A stretch of 64,000 nt of DNA from Chitinophaga sancti (GCF_034424315.1 NZ_CP139972.1:5766001-5830000), one strand, 5' to 3'. Counted from the stretch's first letter, positions 28,107 to 36,361 are shown. A program made the numbers and translations. The notes: generated from the letters alone by a model not told the origin.

Positions 28107-28541
28107 TTATATGTAGATGATCAAATTGGTAGCCGTGGTTTCCGTTTGCAGGATAGGGAGCGGTTTTTCAGCAGGGCCTTTTTTTACCTTCCCGGTTTTG
28201 TCATACTGGCTGCCATGAAGGCTGCACAGGTAACCGTTGCCGGTAGGCACGAGTGGGTTATGCTGATGTGTACAGCGTAGTAATAAGGCCTGATAGGTGT
28301 TGTCAGCATTCTTTTGAACGGCTATTTCGTATTCGTAATTTTTGGGGCTGATAATTTGCGCGTTGTTGGCATCAAAGAGTGTCAGTGGCACGGTGACTTT
28401 GTGGTTGTCTACAGTTGTCTTAAACCCTTTTTGTGCAGTGCCGCACGAGGCCAGAAAGTCAGCCACAGAAAAAGATACAGCGCCCAATACACAGATCTTG
28501 CAGGTATCTTTCAGAAAAGTTCTTCTGCCGTTATTTTCCAT
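28107..28541 (-). CDS. Tat-exported Rieske [2Fe-2S] lipoprotein
   Basis: A 144-residue protein. The N-terminus has a twin-arginine motif (GRRTFLK), a hydrophobic stretch and a possible lipobox ending at Cys33 (FLASCG), so folded export by Tat and lipid anchoring are likely. The Rieske cluster ligands are CTH (in LRCTHQHNPL) and CSLH (in YLCSLHGSQYD). The extra cysteines that form the disulfide in bc1-type Rieske proteins are absent, as in ferredoxin-type Rieske proteins. It sits between the barrel and imelysin genes with gaps of 12 and 9 bp and probably passes electrons to or from the di-heme protein. Confidence 0.9.
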   Translation of the reverse strand: MENNGRRTFLKDTCKICVLGAVSFSVADFLASCGTAQKGFKTTVDNHKVTVPLTLFDANNAQIISPKNYEYEIAVQKNADNTYQALLLRCTHQHNPLVPTGNGYLCSLHGSQYDKTGKVKKGPAEKPLPILQTETTATNLIIYI

Positions 28542-28553
28542 AAATTCCGATTG

Positions 28554-29813
28554 TCAGAATGAATAACCGATACCAATATTCAGGAAGGAATTATTAACCC
28601 TGTAAGGCACCCTTGCCGGACTTGGATTGATCACCAGGGCAGGATTTTCATCGCCTGTATGCAGGATTTTCACATCTGCCTTGATTGCCACATTGGGTAT
28701 TGGGAGGTAGGTGAAACCGGCAATGATATGTTGCTGTTTCAGTGTACCATCGTAAATGCCGTTCGAAGGAATGGAAGAATTGAGGTCAAGCATTTCGTAC
28801 CTGCCAAATATGTTCAATTGCTGGTCTTTGTACTTCACTGCGTTCTCCAGCAGGTTATACGCCAGCTCGCCATAAGCGCCGTACATCACTTTCGCTACGT
28901 TGTTGGCGTAAGCTCTGTTTACATCGTAGGCGTTGGGAAAGGAGATCATTGTAGCAATTGCCTTGGCAGAGAATCCTTTATTGCTGTACATGATATCAGC
29001 TTCTCCCAGGTAGAGTGGAAGGCTAAAGGTGCCATGACTGAGTTTCAGGCTGTCTGACTTACGGGCGTTGAGCCCATTGGTACCACCGGCATAGCCGGAT
29101 ACCTGGAAGCGGAAGTTCTGCCAGTAGTATTGAAGGCTTGCGGTGATGGCGAGGTTATTGGCATAAGCGCCACTCCCTTCAGCCCTGCCCTCAACCACAC
29201 CTGTACCATGGGTAAAGGTGGCATCGTTCAGGCCATTCACCAAAGCCACCGTGTAGTTCAGGGGAATGCGGCGGGCACGCCCATAGAAACCAATACCCAG
29301 TTCGCGCCAGGTAGCTGGAATCACAAGTTGCTCCACAATCGGTCTTTGTACACCATTGAAATTGACAGGGAGGTGGTTTTCGTTCAGGATCCCGATACGC
29401 GGTACGAACAAACCAGCTACAATGTACTGGCGGGGATTGAGGCTGAACTTCAGGTAAGCTTGTTCCATCGAAAGCTCACCGGCAAAACCGTTGTCAATGG
29501 CATTCGCTTGAACTTTGGCATTTTCCAGTTCCATCTCGCTAAAGAAGGCGATTTTGGAGTTAAACTGGTGCCCTACAAATAATACGACCCTTTCTAATGT
29601 GGCGCGGGCCATCTTTTCATTCATATCACGCTGGTAGAACGCTGAACCATACCCGGAAATAACCGTTCTGCTGGAAGAGGTACCCGCATTCAGGGAATCT
29701 TCTCCGGTATTCAGGACTAATCTTTGCGCCGGCGTGATTTGTTGAGAGAAAATTGGTTGAAAGGAGATAACGATGCTGCCTATTGTTAGGATCAGTGCAT
29801 TCTTCAGTGTCAT
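28554..29813 (-). CDS. outer-membrane beta-barrel porin-like protein
   Basis: A 419-residue exported protein with a signal peptide (about 1-23) and alternating hydrophobic strands through to a C-terminal SFLNIGIGYSF, a typical barrel end. The sequence resembles phosphate-selective porin O/P-like Bacteroidota barrels (SKIAFFSEMELENA, AYLKFSLNPRQYIVAGLFVP). It is the first gene of the operon with Rieske, imelysin and di-heme proteins and may provide the outer-membrane entry for their substrate. Specific function is inferred only. Confidence 0.82.
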   Translation of the reverse strand: MTLKNALILTIGSIVISFQPIFSQQITPAQRLVLNTGEDSLNAGTSSSRTVISGYGSAFYQRDMNEKMARATLERVVLFVGHQFNSKIAFFSEMELENAKVQANAIDNGFAGELSMEQAYLKFSLNPRQYIVAGLFVPRIGILNENHLPVNFNGVQRPIVEQLVIPATWRELGIGFYGRARRIPLNYTVALVNGLNDATFTHGTGVVEGRAEGSGAYANNLAITASLQYYWQNFRFQVSGYAGGTNGLNARKSDSLKLSHGTFSLPLYLGEADIMYSNKGFSAKAIATMISFPNAYDVNRAYANNVAKVMYGAYGELAYNLLENAVKYKDQQLNIFGRYEMLDLNSSIPSNGIYDGTLKQQHIIAGFTYLPIPNVAIKADVKILHTGDENPALVINPSPARVPYRVNNSFLNIGIGYSF

Positions 29814-29929
29814 GGAGTTGTTTTACAGTGAGGCAAATGTCCACTGAAAAACAAGAGTTTACATTACGCAAAGCGGAAAACTAATGATCGAAAACGGAAA
29901 TTTTTGTTAATAAAACATTCAGGAAAGAC

Positions 29930-30050
29930 AATGGGAATGAAAACCATTTTCGGGGAGGGGCTGACTAAAAAGTAAAATGAAGGCACTGAGAATTGCGTAA
30001 AAGCCATTTCGTCTCCATCACGGACACCCCTTTTTTAATCAGCCCCGAAC
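29930..30050. repeat. dispersed MITE-like repeat, family A, copy 1
   Basis: A segment of about 90 bp at 29958-30050 is bounded by imperfect inverted ends GGGGCTGACTAAAAA and TTTTTTAATCAGCCCC (14 of 15 positions pair). The inner sequence GAGAATTGCGTAAAAG and ATTTCGTCTCCATCAC recurs in inverse orientation at 52.1 kb. The adjoining hairpin ATGAAAACCATTTTC (29937-29951) recurs in inverse orientation at 61.13 kb. No ORF is present. It lies between the porin operon promoter region and thiL. Confidence 0.75.
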
Positions 30051-30058
30051 TCAATATT

Positions 30059-31093
30059 TTATTGCTGGAATGCATTCCAGCCCTGCGCTACTAATTTGAA
30101 TTTATTACCACCTTTTGTATGGATATGGGCACCTTCACTGATGTCTGCCATATACCCGATCACACTGATCTCTTCTGATATTACAATTTTATCGTAGTCT
30201 TCCTGCTTCATGGTAAACAGCAGTTCATAGTCTTCACCACCACTCAGTGCACACGCGGTAGGATCCATACCGAACTTCAGGGCCATTTCCTTACTCTCCT
30301 GTGCAATCGGTATTTTCTCTTCATACAGTACTACGCCCAGGTTAGATTGCTTGGCGATATGCAGTATTTCAGAGCTCAGGCCATCACTCACATCCATCAT
30401 AGCCGTTGGCCTGATGTCGTTCTTTTCCAGCCACTCAATGATATCTCTTCTTGGTTCTGGTTTCAGCTGTCTGCCTATGATATAGGTCTGTTCTTCCAGG
30501 TCAGGCTGCAGCTGCGGACTCTCCAGGTAGATCTTTTTCTCTCTTTCCAGCAGGGTCAGTCCTAAGAATGCGGCACCCAGGTCGCCGGATACGCAGAGCA
30601 GGTCGCCTTTTTGGGCAGTAGAGCGCTTCACGAACTGGTCAGGTGCTACCTCACCCAGTGCTGTTACGCTGATCACAAACCCTTTCTGAGAACTGGAAGT
30701 ATCACCCCCGATCAGGTCTACCCCATATTTCTCACAGGCAGCATATACGCCTTCGTAGAACTCGTTCAGTGCTTCCACCGAAAAGCGGTTATTGAACGCA
30801 ATGCTCACCGTAATATGTGTAGGTGTAGCGTTCATGGCATATATGTCGGAGAGGTTCACGGCCACCGATTTATACCCCAGGTGCTTGAGGGGGGTATACA
30901 TCAGGTCAAAGTGAATACCTTCCACCAGCATGTCAGTAGACACGACTGTCTGACGGCCAAAGTGGTCGATCACGGCAGCATCGTCACCCACACCTAAAAT
31001 GGTGCTCGACTGCTGGATTTCAATATTCTTGGTGAGAAACTCAATCAGGCCAAATTCGCCTAACGAGTTGATCTCGGTTCTTTCTTCACTCAT
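30059..31093 (-). CDS. thiL: thiamine-monophosphate kinase
   Basis: Phosphorylates thiamine monophosphate to the active pyrophosphate cofactor. The 344-residue AIR-synthase-fold protein has GVGDDAAVI near 40, STDMLVEGIHFDL near 57 and GGDTSSSQKGFVISVTALG near 130. The later DVSDGLSSEIL and SGGEDYELLFT motifs are also typical. It lies 8 bp after suhB on the same strand. The initial SLGEFGLIEFL is the family N-terminus, supporting the start. Confidence 0.94.
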   Translation of the reverse strand: MSEERTEINSLGEFGLIEFLTKNIEIQQSSTILGVGDDAAVIDHFGRQTVVSTDMLVEGIHFDLMYTPLKHLGYKSVAVNLSDIYAMNATPTHITVSIAFNNRFSVEALNEFYEGVYAACEKYGVDLIGGDTSSSQKGFVISVTALGEVAPDQFVKRSTAQKGDLLCVSGDLGAAFLGLTLLEREKKIYLESPQLQPDLEEQTYIIGRQLKPEPRRDIIEWLEKNDIRPTAMMDVSDGLSSEILHIAKQSNLGVVLYEEKIPIAQESKEMALKFGMDPTACALSGGEDYELLFTMKQEDYDKIVISEEISVIGYMADISEGAHIHTKGGNKFKLVAQGWNAFQQ

Positions 31094-31101
31094 TATGTTG
31101 C

Positions 31102-31875
31102 TCAGTATTTTCCATTAACGACGTCTACCAGCTGCGCATGAATATGGCCATTGGTGGCTATCAGCGTACGCTGGTAAGGAGAGTATCTGTTGCCTTTGAA
31201 GTCAGTGACTTTACCACCTGCTTCTTCCACGATGAGGAAGCCGGCAGCAGCATCCCAGGCATTCAGTGTATGTTCATAATAACCATCAAAACGGCCATCG
31301 GCTACCCAGCAGAGATCTATGGCTGCTGAGCCAAGACGGCGTACAGCCTGTCCTCTCTTCACAAAGTACGCAAAGATGTCCACCGGATCATTCTCGCCAC
31401 CTTCCCACTGGTAAGGAAAACCCGTTGCCATGCAGGCGCTACCCAGATCTGTCTTGGCAGATACGTGAATAGACTTGTCGTTCTTTGTAGCACCTTTCCC
31501 TTTTTCTGCAAAGAAAAACTCGTTCAGGAAAGGGTTGTACACAGCACCCAATACCATTTCTCCATCTACTTCCACACCGATGCTTACGCAGCAGATAGGA
31601 ATACCATGGGCAAAGTTCACCGTACCATCCAGGGGGTCAATGATCCATTTGGTATTAGAGGTAGTTACCAGTTCGCCCGACTCCTCACTGAGAATGAAAT
31701 GGTCAGGGTAGGTATCCTGGATCACCTTAAAGATGGCAGATTCTGCCCCTTTATCGGCTTCCGTTACCAGGTCATTGATGGTACTTTTGCTGCTGATCTG
31801 AAAAGCCCCGTTGAAATAATGCTGTAAAACTTGTCCGCCAGCCTGTGTTGCCTTGAGAAGGGTTTCTTTTAACAT
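31102..31875 (-). CDS. suhB: inositol monophosphatase family protein
   Basis: A Mg-dependent phosphatase of the IMPase/SuhB family. Motif I EADKGAE and EESGEL, the core IDPLDGTVNFAHGIP, and the C-terminal WDAAAGFLIVEEAGG metal site are present. I start at ATG 31875 (MLKETLLKA, 257 aa). The frame is open 24 codons further upstream, but a perfect TACCTTTG -7 box at 31880-31887 ends 5 bp before this ATG, which implies a leaderless message and rules out the longer start. The substrate may be inositol phosphate, NADP or another sugar phosphate. It is coupled to thiL. Confidence 0.9.
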   Translation of the reverse strand: MLKETLLKATQAGGQVLQHYFNGAFQISSKSTINDLVTEADKGAESAIFKVIQDTYPDHFILSEESGELVTTSNTKWIIDPLDGTVNFAHGIPICCVSIGVEVDGEMVLGAVYNPFLNEFFFAEKGKGATKNDKSIHVSAKTDLGSACMATGFPYQWEGGENDPVDIFAYFVKRGQAVRRLGSAAIDLCWVADGRFDGYYEHTLNAWDAAAGFLIVEEAGGKVTDFKGNRYSPYQRTLIATNGHIHAQLVDVVNGKY

Positions 31876-31879
31876 GAAG

Positions 31880-31887
31880 CAAAGGTA
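31880..31887 (-). promoter_or_regulatory. -7 element of suhB-thiL
   Basis: TACCTTTG on the minus strand, 4 bp upstream of the ATG at 31875; exact match to TANNTTTG. No clear -33 TTTG is present. Confidence 0.45.
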
Positions 31888-32068
31888 CGTTTCAATTTTT
31901 TTACCTGCCATATCGTTTTTAGTAATATGTTTGTATTGGATTGCCAATTGGGGACAATAACAGGAAGTAGAATGTTCAGGCTGCTAACGGCCGGTCTGAT
32001 AAAAATTGAGTCTCCACCTAATCCGAAATTCGCCGTATTTTTGCAGTTTATAAAGAAGAAGGTAATTA

Positions 32069-33607
32069 ATGGCCATTTTAGGTAATCTTATATCCAGGTC
32101 ACTGCGCATCAGGAAGAAGTTCACATTCAAGTTAGGTACGCCACGTCAGTATCAGTTACAGGTATTGTACAGGCTCCTTACCAAAGCTAAGGATACGCAG
32201 TTCGGTCAGCATTACAACTTCCAGGACATACTGAATAGCCCGAATATCATCGCTAATTATCGTTCCACTGTACCCGTGCATAACTATAATAAGATGCACG
32301 CGGAATGGTGGCATAAGTGCCTGGAAGGTCAGGCTAATGTAAGCTGGCCTGAAAAAATTAAATACTTCGCCCTCAGTTCGGGAACCTCCGAATCTGCGAG
32401 CAAGCATATACCTGTTACCCGCGATATGCTGCGTAACGTAAAGAAGGTGGGGGTTAAGCAGCTGTACTCGATGGCTAACTTCGACATTCCTCCTAAATCA
32501 TTCTCCAAGGGGATCCTGATGCTGGGTGGTACCACCGCCCTGTATGAAAAAGGGGATTACTACGAAGGGGATATGAGCGGTATCCAGGCAAAAAACATCC
32601 CCCGCTGGTTCAGACGTTTCTACAAACCGGGCGGTAATATTTCCAAAAAGCCAAACTGGGAACAACGTATCAAACTCATCGTGCGCAAAGCGCCACAATG
32701 GGATGTAGGTACGGTATGCGGTGTGCCTGCCTGGGTGCAGATTGTACTGGCAGAGATCATCAAATATCACGGGGTGAAAAACATCCATGAGATCTGGCCA
32801 AACCTGGCTGTATATATCCATGGAGGCGTTTCCTTCGAGCCCTACCGCGACAGTTTCCAGAAACTGCTGGGCAAACCGATCAATTTCATTGAAACATATA
32901 TGGCTTCGGAAGGCTCCTTTGGCTTCCAGGCACGTCCGGGTGTAAGGGGCATTAAACTGGTCCTGAATACCGGCATCTTCTACGAATTCATTCCATTTAC
33001 AGAAGAGAACTTTACCAGCGATGGCGAGGTGAAACCAAACCCTAAGTCTTACATGATCCACGAAGTAGTGGAAGATGTGGAATACGCGGTGATGTTATCT
33101 ACCTGTGCCGGCGCATGGCGCTACCTGATCGGTGACGTGGTGAAATTCACTTCCGTAAAAGAACATGAGATCGTTATTGTAGGTCGTACCAAACAGTTCC
33201 TGAGCCTTTGTGGCGAACATATGAGCATCGATAACATGAACAATGCAGTCGATGCTGTACAGAAGAAACTGGGTATTACCATCAGTGAATTTACCGTAGC
33301 AGGCTTCCCTCATAATGGCCTGTTTGCACACCGCTGGTTTATTGGTACTGATGATGGGAATGTAGATTGCGACCGTGTACGTGAAATCATTGACCAGACC
33401 CTGTGTGAGGTAAATGACGACTATGCTGTAGAACGTACCTCAGCACTGAAGGAACTCTTTGTTGAGGTCCTGCCAAAAGATGCGTTCATCGACTACCTGC
33501 GCGTAAAGGGCAAGGAAGGCGCTATGAACAAGTTCCCCCGCGTTATGAAAGGAGAGAAACTGAAGGATTGGGAGAACTTCCTGGCATCTAAGCTAAAGTC
33601 AGTGTAA
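32069..33607 (+). CDS. GH3-family acyl-acid-amido synthetase-like protein
   Basis: A 512-residue ANL-superfamily adenylating enzyme of the GH3 family, first known from plants where members join amino acids to jasmonate or auxin. The ATP motif LSSGTSESASKHIPVT is near residue 102, YMASEGSFGFQ near 277, and the hinge YRYLIGDVVKF-like segment WRYLIGDVVKFTSV near 350. Bacterial members are common in Bacteroidota, but their substrates are not known. It has no biosynthetic neighbours; a LysE exporter gene follows after a terminator. A TATTTTTG box lies at 32036-32043. Confidence 0.92.
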   Translation: MAILGNLISRSLRIRKKFTFKLGTPRQYQLQVLYRLLTKAKDTQFGQHYNFQDILNSPNIIANYRSTVPVHNYNKMHAEWWHKCLEGQANVSWPEKIKYFALSSGTSESASKHIPVTRDMLRNVKKVGVKQLYSMANFDIPPKSFSKGILMLGGTTALYEKGDYYEGDMSGIQAKNIPRWFRRFYKPGGNISKKPNWEQRIKLIVRKAPQWDVGTVCGVPAWVQIVLAEIIKYHGVKNIHEIWPNLAVYIHGGVSFEPYRDSFQKLLGKPINFIETYMASEGSFGFQARPGVRGIKLVLNTGIFYEFIPFTEENFTSDGEVKPNPKSYMIHEVVEDVEYAVMLSTCAGAWRYLIGDVVKFTSVKEHEIVIVGRTKQFLSLCGEHMSIDNMNNAVDAVQKKLGITISEFTVAGFPHNGLFAHRWFIGTDDGNVDCDRVREIIDQTLCEVNDDYAVERTSALKELFVEVLPKDAFIDYLRVKGKEGAMNKFPRVMKGEKLKDWENFLASKLKSV

Positions 33608-33635
33608 GAACTTTAACGAATTAAAAAAGTAAAAA

Positions 33636-33680
33636 GAGGGGTAACTTCATCCACATTGGGGAGTCTACCCCTCATTTTTA
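33636..33680 (+). terminator. terminator after the GH3 gene
   Basis: An 8-bp stem GAGGGGTA / TACCCCTC with a 22-nt loop, followed by ATTTTTAG. Confidence 0.7.
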
Positions 33681-33700
33681 GATAGGGAATCTTGTAGCGC

Positions 33701-34351
33701 ATGACATCTGCTTTCTTATCGGCGGTCTTCTCCGGAGTGGCTCTAGGACTGGTTTTATCGGTATCTGTCGGCCCCGTCATCTTTGCGATTATAAAATATA
33801 GTGTGAATAACGGCTTCAAAGCCGGTATTAGCTTCGCGCTGGGTGTATCATTCAGCGACATTATGTATGTATTGTTGGGCAACCTGGCCACCGCATTCAT
33901 ATCGGACCTGAAAGAGTATAATAAGCCGATAGGGATCGTAGGCGGGTGTTTACTGATTGGTATGGGCCTGTACGGCTTGCTGTTCAAGAAGGTAAAGATC
34001 AGTACCGGCGATGAAAAGCCGGAGATGTTCAGAACACATGATTACCTGAAGATCTGGCTGGCCGGCTTCCTGATGAATACCCTGAACCCCGGTGTGATCC
34101 TTTTCTGGCTGGGGATCTGCGTATCGAACAGCCCGCATTCTACCGGGCACAAGATTATCACCTATGGCGTGTGTTTGATCTGGGTATTGTCTACAGATAT
34201 ATTAAAGGTATTTGTAGCAGATAAGATCAGGCATAAGCTGACCCTGACAAATGTGAAGTGGCTGAATAAGATAGCAGGAGGAAGTATGATCGTGTTTGGA
34301 GTGTTGTTGTTGTATCAAATGGTATTTAGTATAGGCACATTAGGCCATTAA
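33701..34351 (+). CDS. LysE family amino acid/metabolite exporter
   Basis: A 216-residue inner-membrane protein with about six hydrophobic helices. The N-terminal SAVFSGVALGLVLSVSVGPV block matches the LysE/RhtB signature (GPxxxxxxxxxxxxGxxxG), followed by NNGFKAGISFALGVSFSD. The conserved NTLNPGVILFWLG motif lies near residue 125. Family members export amino acids or related small molecules. The cargo is unknown. Being close to the GH3-type ligase it could export amide conjugates, which is speculation. Confidence 0.88.
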   Translation: MTSAFLSAVFSGVALGLVLSVSVGPVIFAIIKYSVNNGFKAGISFALGVSFSDIMYVLLGNLATAFISDLKEYNKPIGIVGGCLLIGMGLYGLLFKKVKISTGDEKPEMFRTHDYLKIWLAGFLMNTLNPGVILFWLGICVSNSPHSTGHKIITYGVCLIWVLSTDILKVFVADKIRHKLTLTNVKWLNKIAGGSMIVFGVLLLYQMVFSIGTLGH

Positions 34352-34389
34352 CATAACCATGTATTGCGCCCGCCGCAGGCAGAGCTGCA

Positions 34390-34426
34390 AAAAATGCGCT
34401 TCTACCAAAGGTGGAAGCGCATTTTT
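34390..34426 (+). terminator. terminator of the LysE gene
   Basis: A stem of about 17 bp (TGCGCTTC...GAAGCGCA core, one G-U) with a 3-nt loop and flanking A/T runs. Confidence 0.85.
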
Positions 34427-34435
34427 CATATAACT

Positions 34436-34465
34436 AAAAAAGCATCCCCTTACGGAAGATGCTTT
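34436..34465 (-). terminator. terminator of the korB-like gene
   Basis: An 8-bp stem AAAGCATC / GATGCTTT with an 11-nt loop, followed on the minus strand by a T run. Confidence 0.75.
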
Positions 34466-34490
34466 CTATTTATTGGTGGATTTAAAGCTC

Positions 34491-35525
34491 CTATTTAATA
34501 GTCCAGGTTTCCTTACCAGCCAGCAGTTTATCCAGGTCACCAGGACCTCTTTTGCTAAACGCATCTTCAACCTGGAAATTCAGTTGCTCCTCATACGTAG
34601 GACGGAATCCCTGGTAAAACACCCCAAACGGACGTGGGAAGTGTCCTTCAATACGGGGATCGTCGAACATACGGGTCAATATCTGTGCTTTATAGAAATC
34701 ATGTTCATCATGGATCCACAGGTCTTCCGCACTATATTCAGCACCCAGTTCCACTACCACAGGTTTCAACCCATCCAGGCGGATACCTTTGTTTTTCTGT
34801 GCACCAAATACCAGTGGCTGGCCCTGCTCTAAGAAAATAGCCTGCTCAGCTTTGCTGGATTTCTCCGTAAACACTTCAAAAGCGCCATCATTAAAGATGT
34901 TACAGTTCTGGTAGATCTCCAGGAAAGAAGCGCCTTTATGCGCATGGCTGCGTTTCAGCATTTCCTGCAGGTGTTTAGGATCACGGTCCATACTTCTGGC
35001 AATGAAAGTGGCATCAGCACCCAGGGCAAGGGCCATCGGGTTAAACGGATGGTCAATACTGCCGTAAGGAGTGGATTTCGTTACCTTGTTAGACTCAGAA
35101 GTAGGGGAGTACTGTCCTTTGGTCAGACCATAGATCTGGTTGTTGAACAGCATTACATTTACATCAAAGTTACGGCGCAGCAGGTGAATGGTATGGTTAC
35201 CACCGATAGACAGGCCATCGCCGTCACCAGTTACAATCCACACACTCAGCTCAGGACGCACGGCTTTCAGACCGGATGCGATGGCAGTAGCACGACCATG
35301 GATGGAGTGCATGCCGTAGGTATTCATATAGTAAGGAAAGCGGGATGAACAGCCAATACCGGAAACGATCACGATGTTCTCCTTCGGTATACCCAGCCCG
35401 GGCATAATAGTCTGCACCTGTTTCAATATAGAATAATCTCCGCAACCCGGGCACCAGCGTACTTCCTGGTCCGTTGCAAAATCCTTCGCCGTTAACGCCT
35501 GCGGAGCTATAGTTGCTGTTGACAT
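34491..35525 (-). CDS. 2-oxoacid:ferredoxin oxidoreductase beta subunit
   Basis: The thiamine-diphosphate subunit of a 2-oxoglutarate or 2-oxoacid:ferredoxin oxidoreductase. The 344-residue protein has RWCPGCGDYSILKQ (23-36), VSGIGCSSRFPYYM, the TPP-binding GDGDGLSIGGNH and NNQIYGLTKGQYSPTS. The catalytic partner, the alpha/gamma subunit KorA, is normally encoded right beside it, but upstream here is an AhpD-like gene. A TAACTTTG box at 35563-35570 suggests its own promoter. The alpha subunit must be elsewhere for it to work. Confidence 0.92.
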   Translation of the reverse strand: MSTATIAPQALTAKDFATDQEVRWCPGCGDYSILKQVQTIMPGLGIPKENIVIVSGIGCSSRFPYYMNTYGMHSIHGRATAIASGLKAVRPELSVWIVTGDGDGLSIGGNHTIHLLRRNFDVNVMLFNNQIYGLTKGQYSPTSESNKVTKSTPYGSIDHPFNPMALALGADATFIARSMDRDPKHLQEMLKRSHAHKGASFLEIYQNCNIFNDGAFEVFTEKSSKAEQAIFLEQGQPLVFGAQKNKGIRLDGLKPVVVELGAEYSAEDLWIHDEHDFYKAQILTRMFDDPRIEGHFPRPFGVFYQGFRPTYEEQLNFQVEDAFSKRGPGDLDKLLAGKETWTIK

Positions 35526-35631
35526 TGTTGTATTGTTAATAGAAAAAGTTATAATTGGTTGGCAAAGTTACGAATTGTAACCCGATAGGGATTACGCAAT
35601 CCGGAATAACTATATAGGGAACTGACCACAA

Positions 35632-35982
35632 TCAGCTTTCCTGTGCCAATAACGCTTCCCAGTATTCAGCCGCCCTTCTTGTATGTGGTATTACGATCGT
35701 ACCCCCAACTATATTAGCTACTGCAAAAATTTCGTACATCTCTTCGGTAGTCACGCCCTGTTCATGGCACTTGCCCAGGTGGTATTTGATGCAGTCGTCG
35801 CAACGCAATACCATAGATGAAACCAATCCCAGCATTTCTTTCACTTTCGTACTAAGGGCACCTTCCATGTACGTGTTGGTGTCCAGGTTGAATAACCGGT
35901 TGATCACTTTGTTCTGTTTGCCCAGAATGACCTCATTCATCTTTTCCCGGTACTCGTTAAATGCTTTTATCTCGTCTGCCAT
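35632..35982 (-). CDS. carboxymuconolactone decarboxylase (AhpD-like) family protein
   Basis: A 116-residue all-helical protein. The redox motif RCDDCIKYHLGKC contains the CxxC-x3-H of AhpD-like proteins, so it may act as an alkylhydroperoxidase or disulfide reductase rather than a decarboxylase. The segment FAVANIVGGTIVIPHTRRA is typical. I start at ATG 35982 (MADEIKAF); a GTG six codons upstream is possible. It is monocistronic, about 105 bp upstream of korB. Confidence 0.85.
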   Translation of the reverse strand: MADEIKAFNEYREKMNEVILGKQNKVINRLFNLDTNTYMEGALSTKVKEMLGLVSSMVLRCDDCIKYHLGKCHEQGVTTEEMYEIFAVANIVGGTIVIPHTRRAAEYWEALLAQES

Positions 35983-36000
35983 TTTATTGTATTTGCCCAC

Positions 36001-36311
36001 TAAAGCTATGAAACGATTCCCAAATATAAATCAATCTACTTAACGAGTAGACTACTGCTTTGGCAGGTCAAAATGTGGTTTTATTAAATAGTTGATTTTT
36101 AATTAATTATAGGATTTGATATAACTCCGGGTTATAGCTCATAACAATTAGTAATCATAAAGGAGGATGTAAAAGCCTGCCGCAGGCCCAGACCAGCCGT
36201 CCTCCAAAATCACCCTGCCGAAGGCGGCAGTGATTTTAGGTCACCTGCCGGGTAGTAAGGTGCGTCTGGACTGGGCATTGAGCTATTGTTTGACTTGCAG
36301 CAGGAATAGAC
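36001..36311. other. structured intergenic region with nested inverted repeats
   Basis: No gene is seen. From about 36160 to 36275 several inverted repeats are nested: GCCCAGACCAG (around 36186-36196) with CTGGACTGGGC (around 36267-36277, one A-A mismatch), inside it a hairpin AAATCAC...GTGATTT with an inner CTGCC/GGCAG, and a CACCT/AGGTG hairpin. A separate GCCTG/CAGGC hairpin and GGAGGA/TCCTCC pair are alternatives. This may be a structured RNA or a repeat element. Confidence 0.5.
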
Positions 36312-36320
36312 TTATATAGA

Positions 36321-36358
36321 AAAAGGGGCTGCATCATAAGCACGATACAGCCCCTTTC
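36321..36358 (-). terminator. terminator downstream of the TonB receptor gene
   Basis: AAAGGGGCTG pairs with CAGCCCCTTT, with a partly paired 16-nt loop and a T run on the minus strand. It lies about 90 bp past the receptor stop codon, with a dispersed repeat between. Confidence 0.65.
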
Positions 36359-36361
36359 TAT

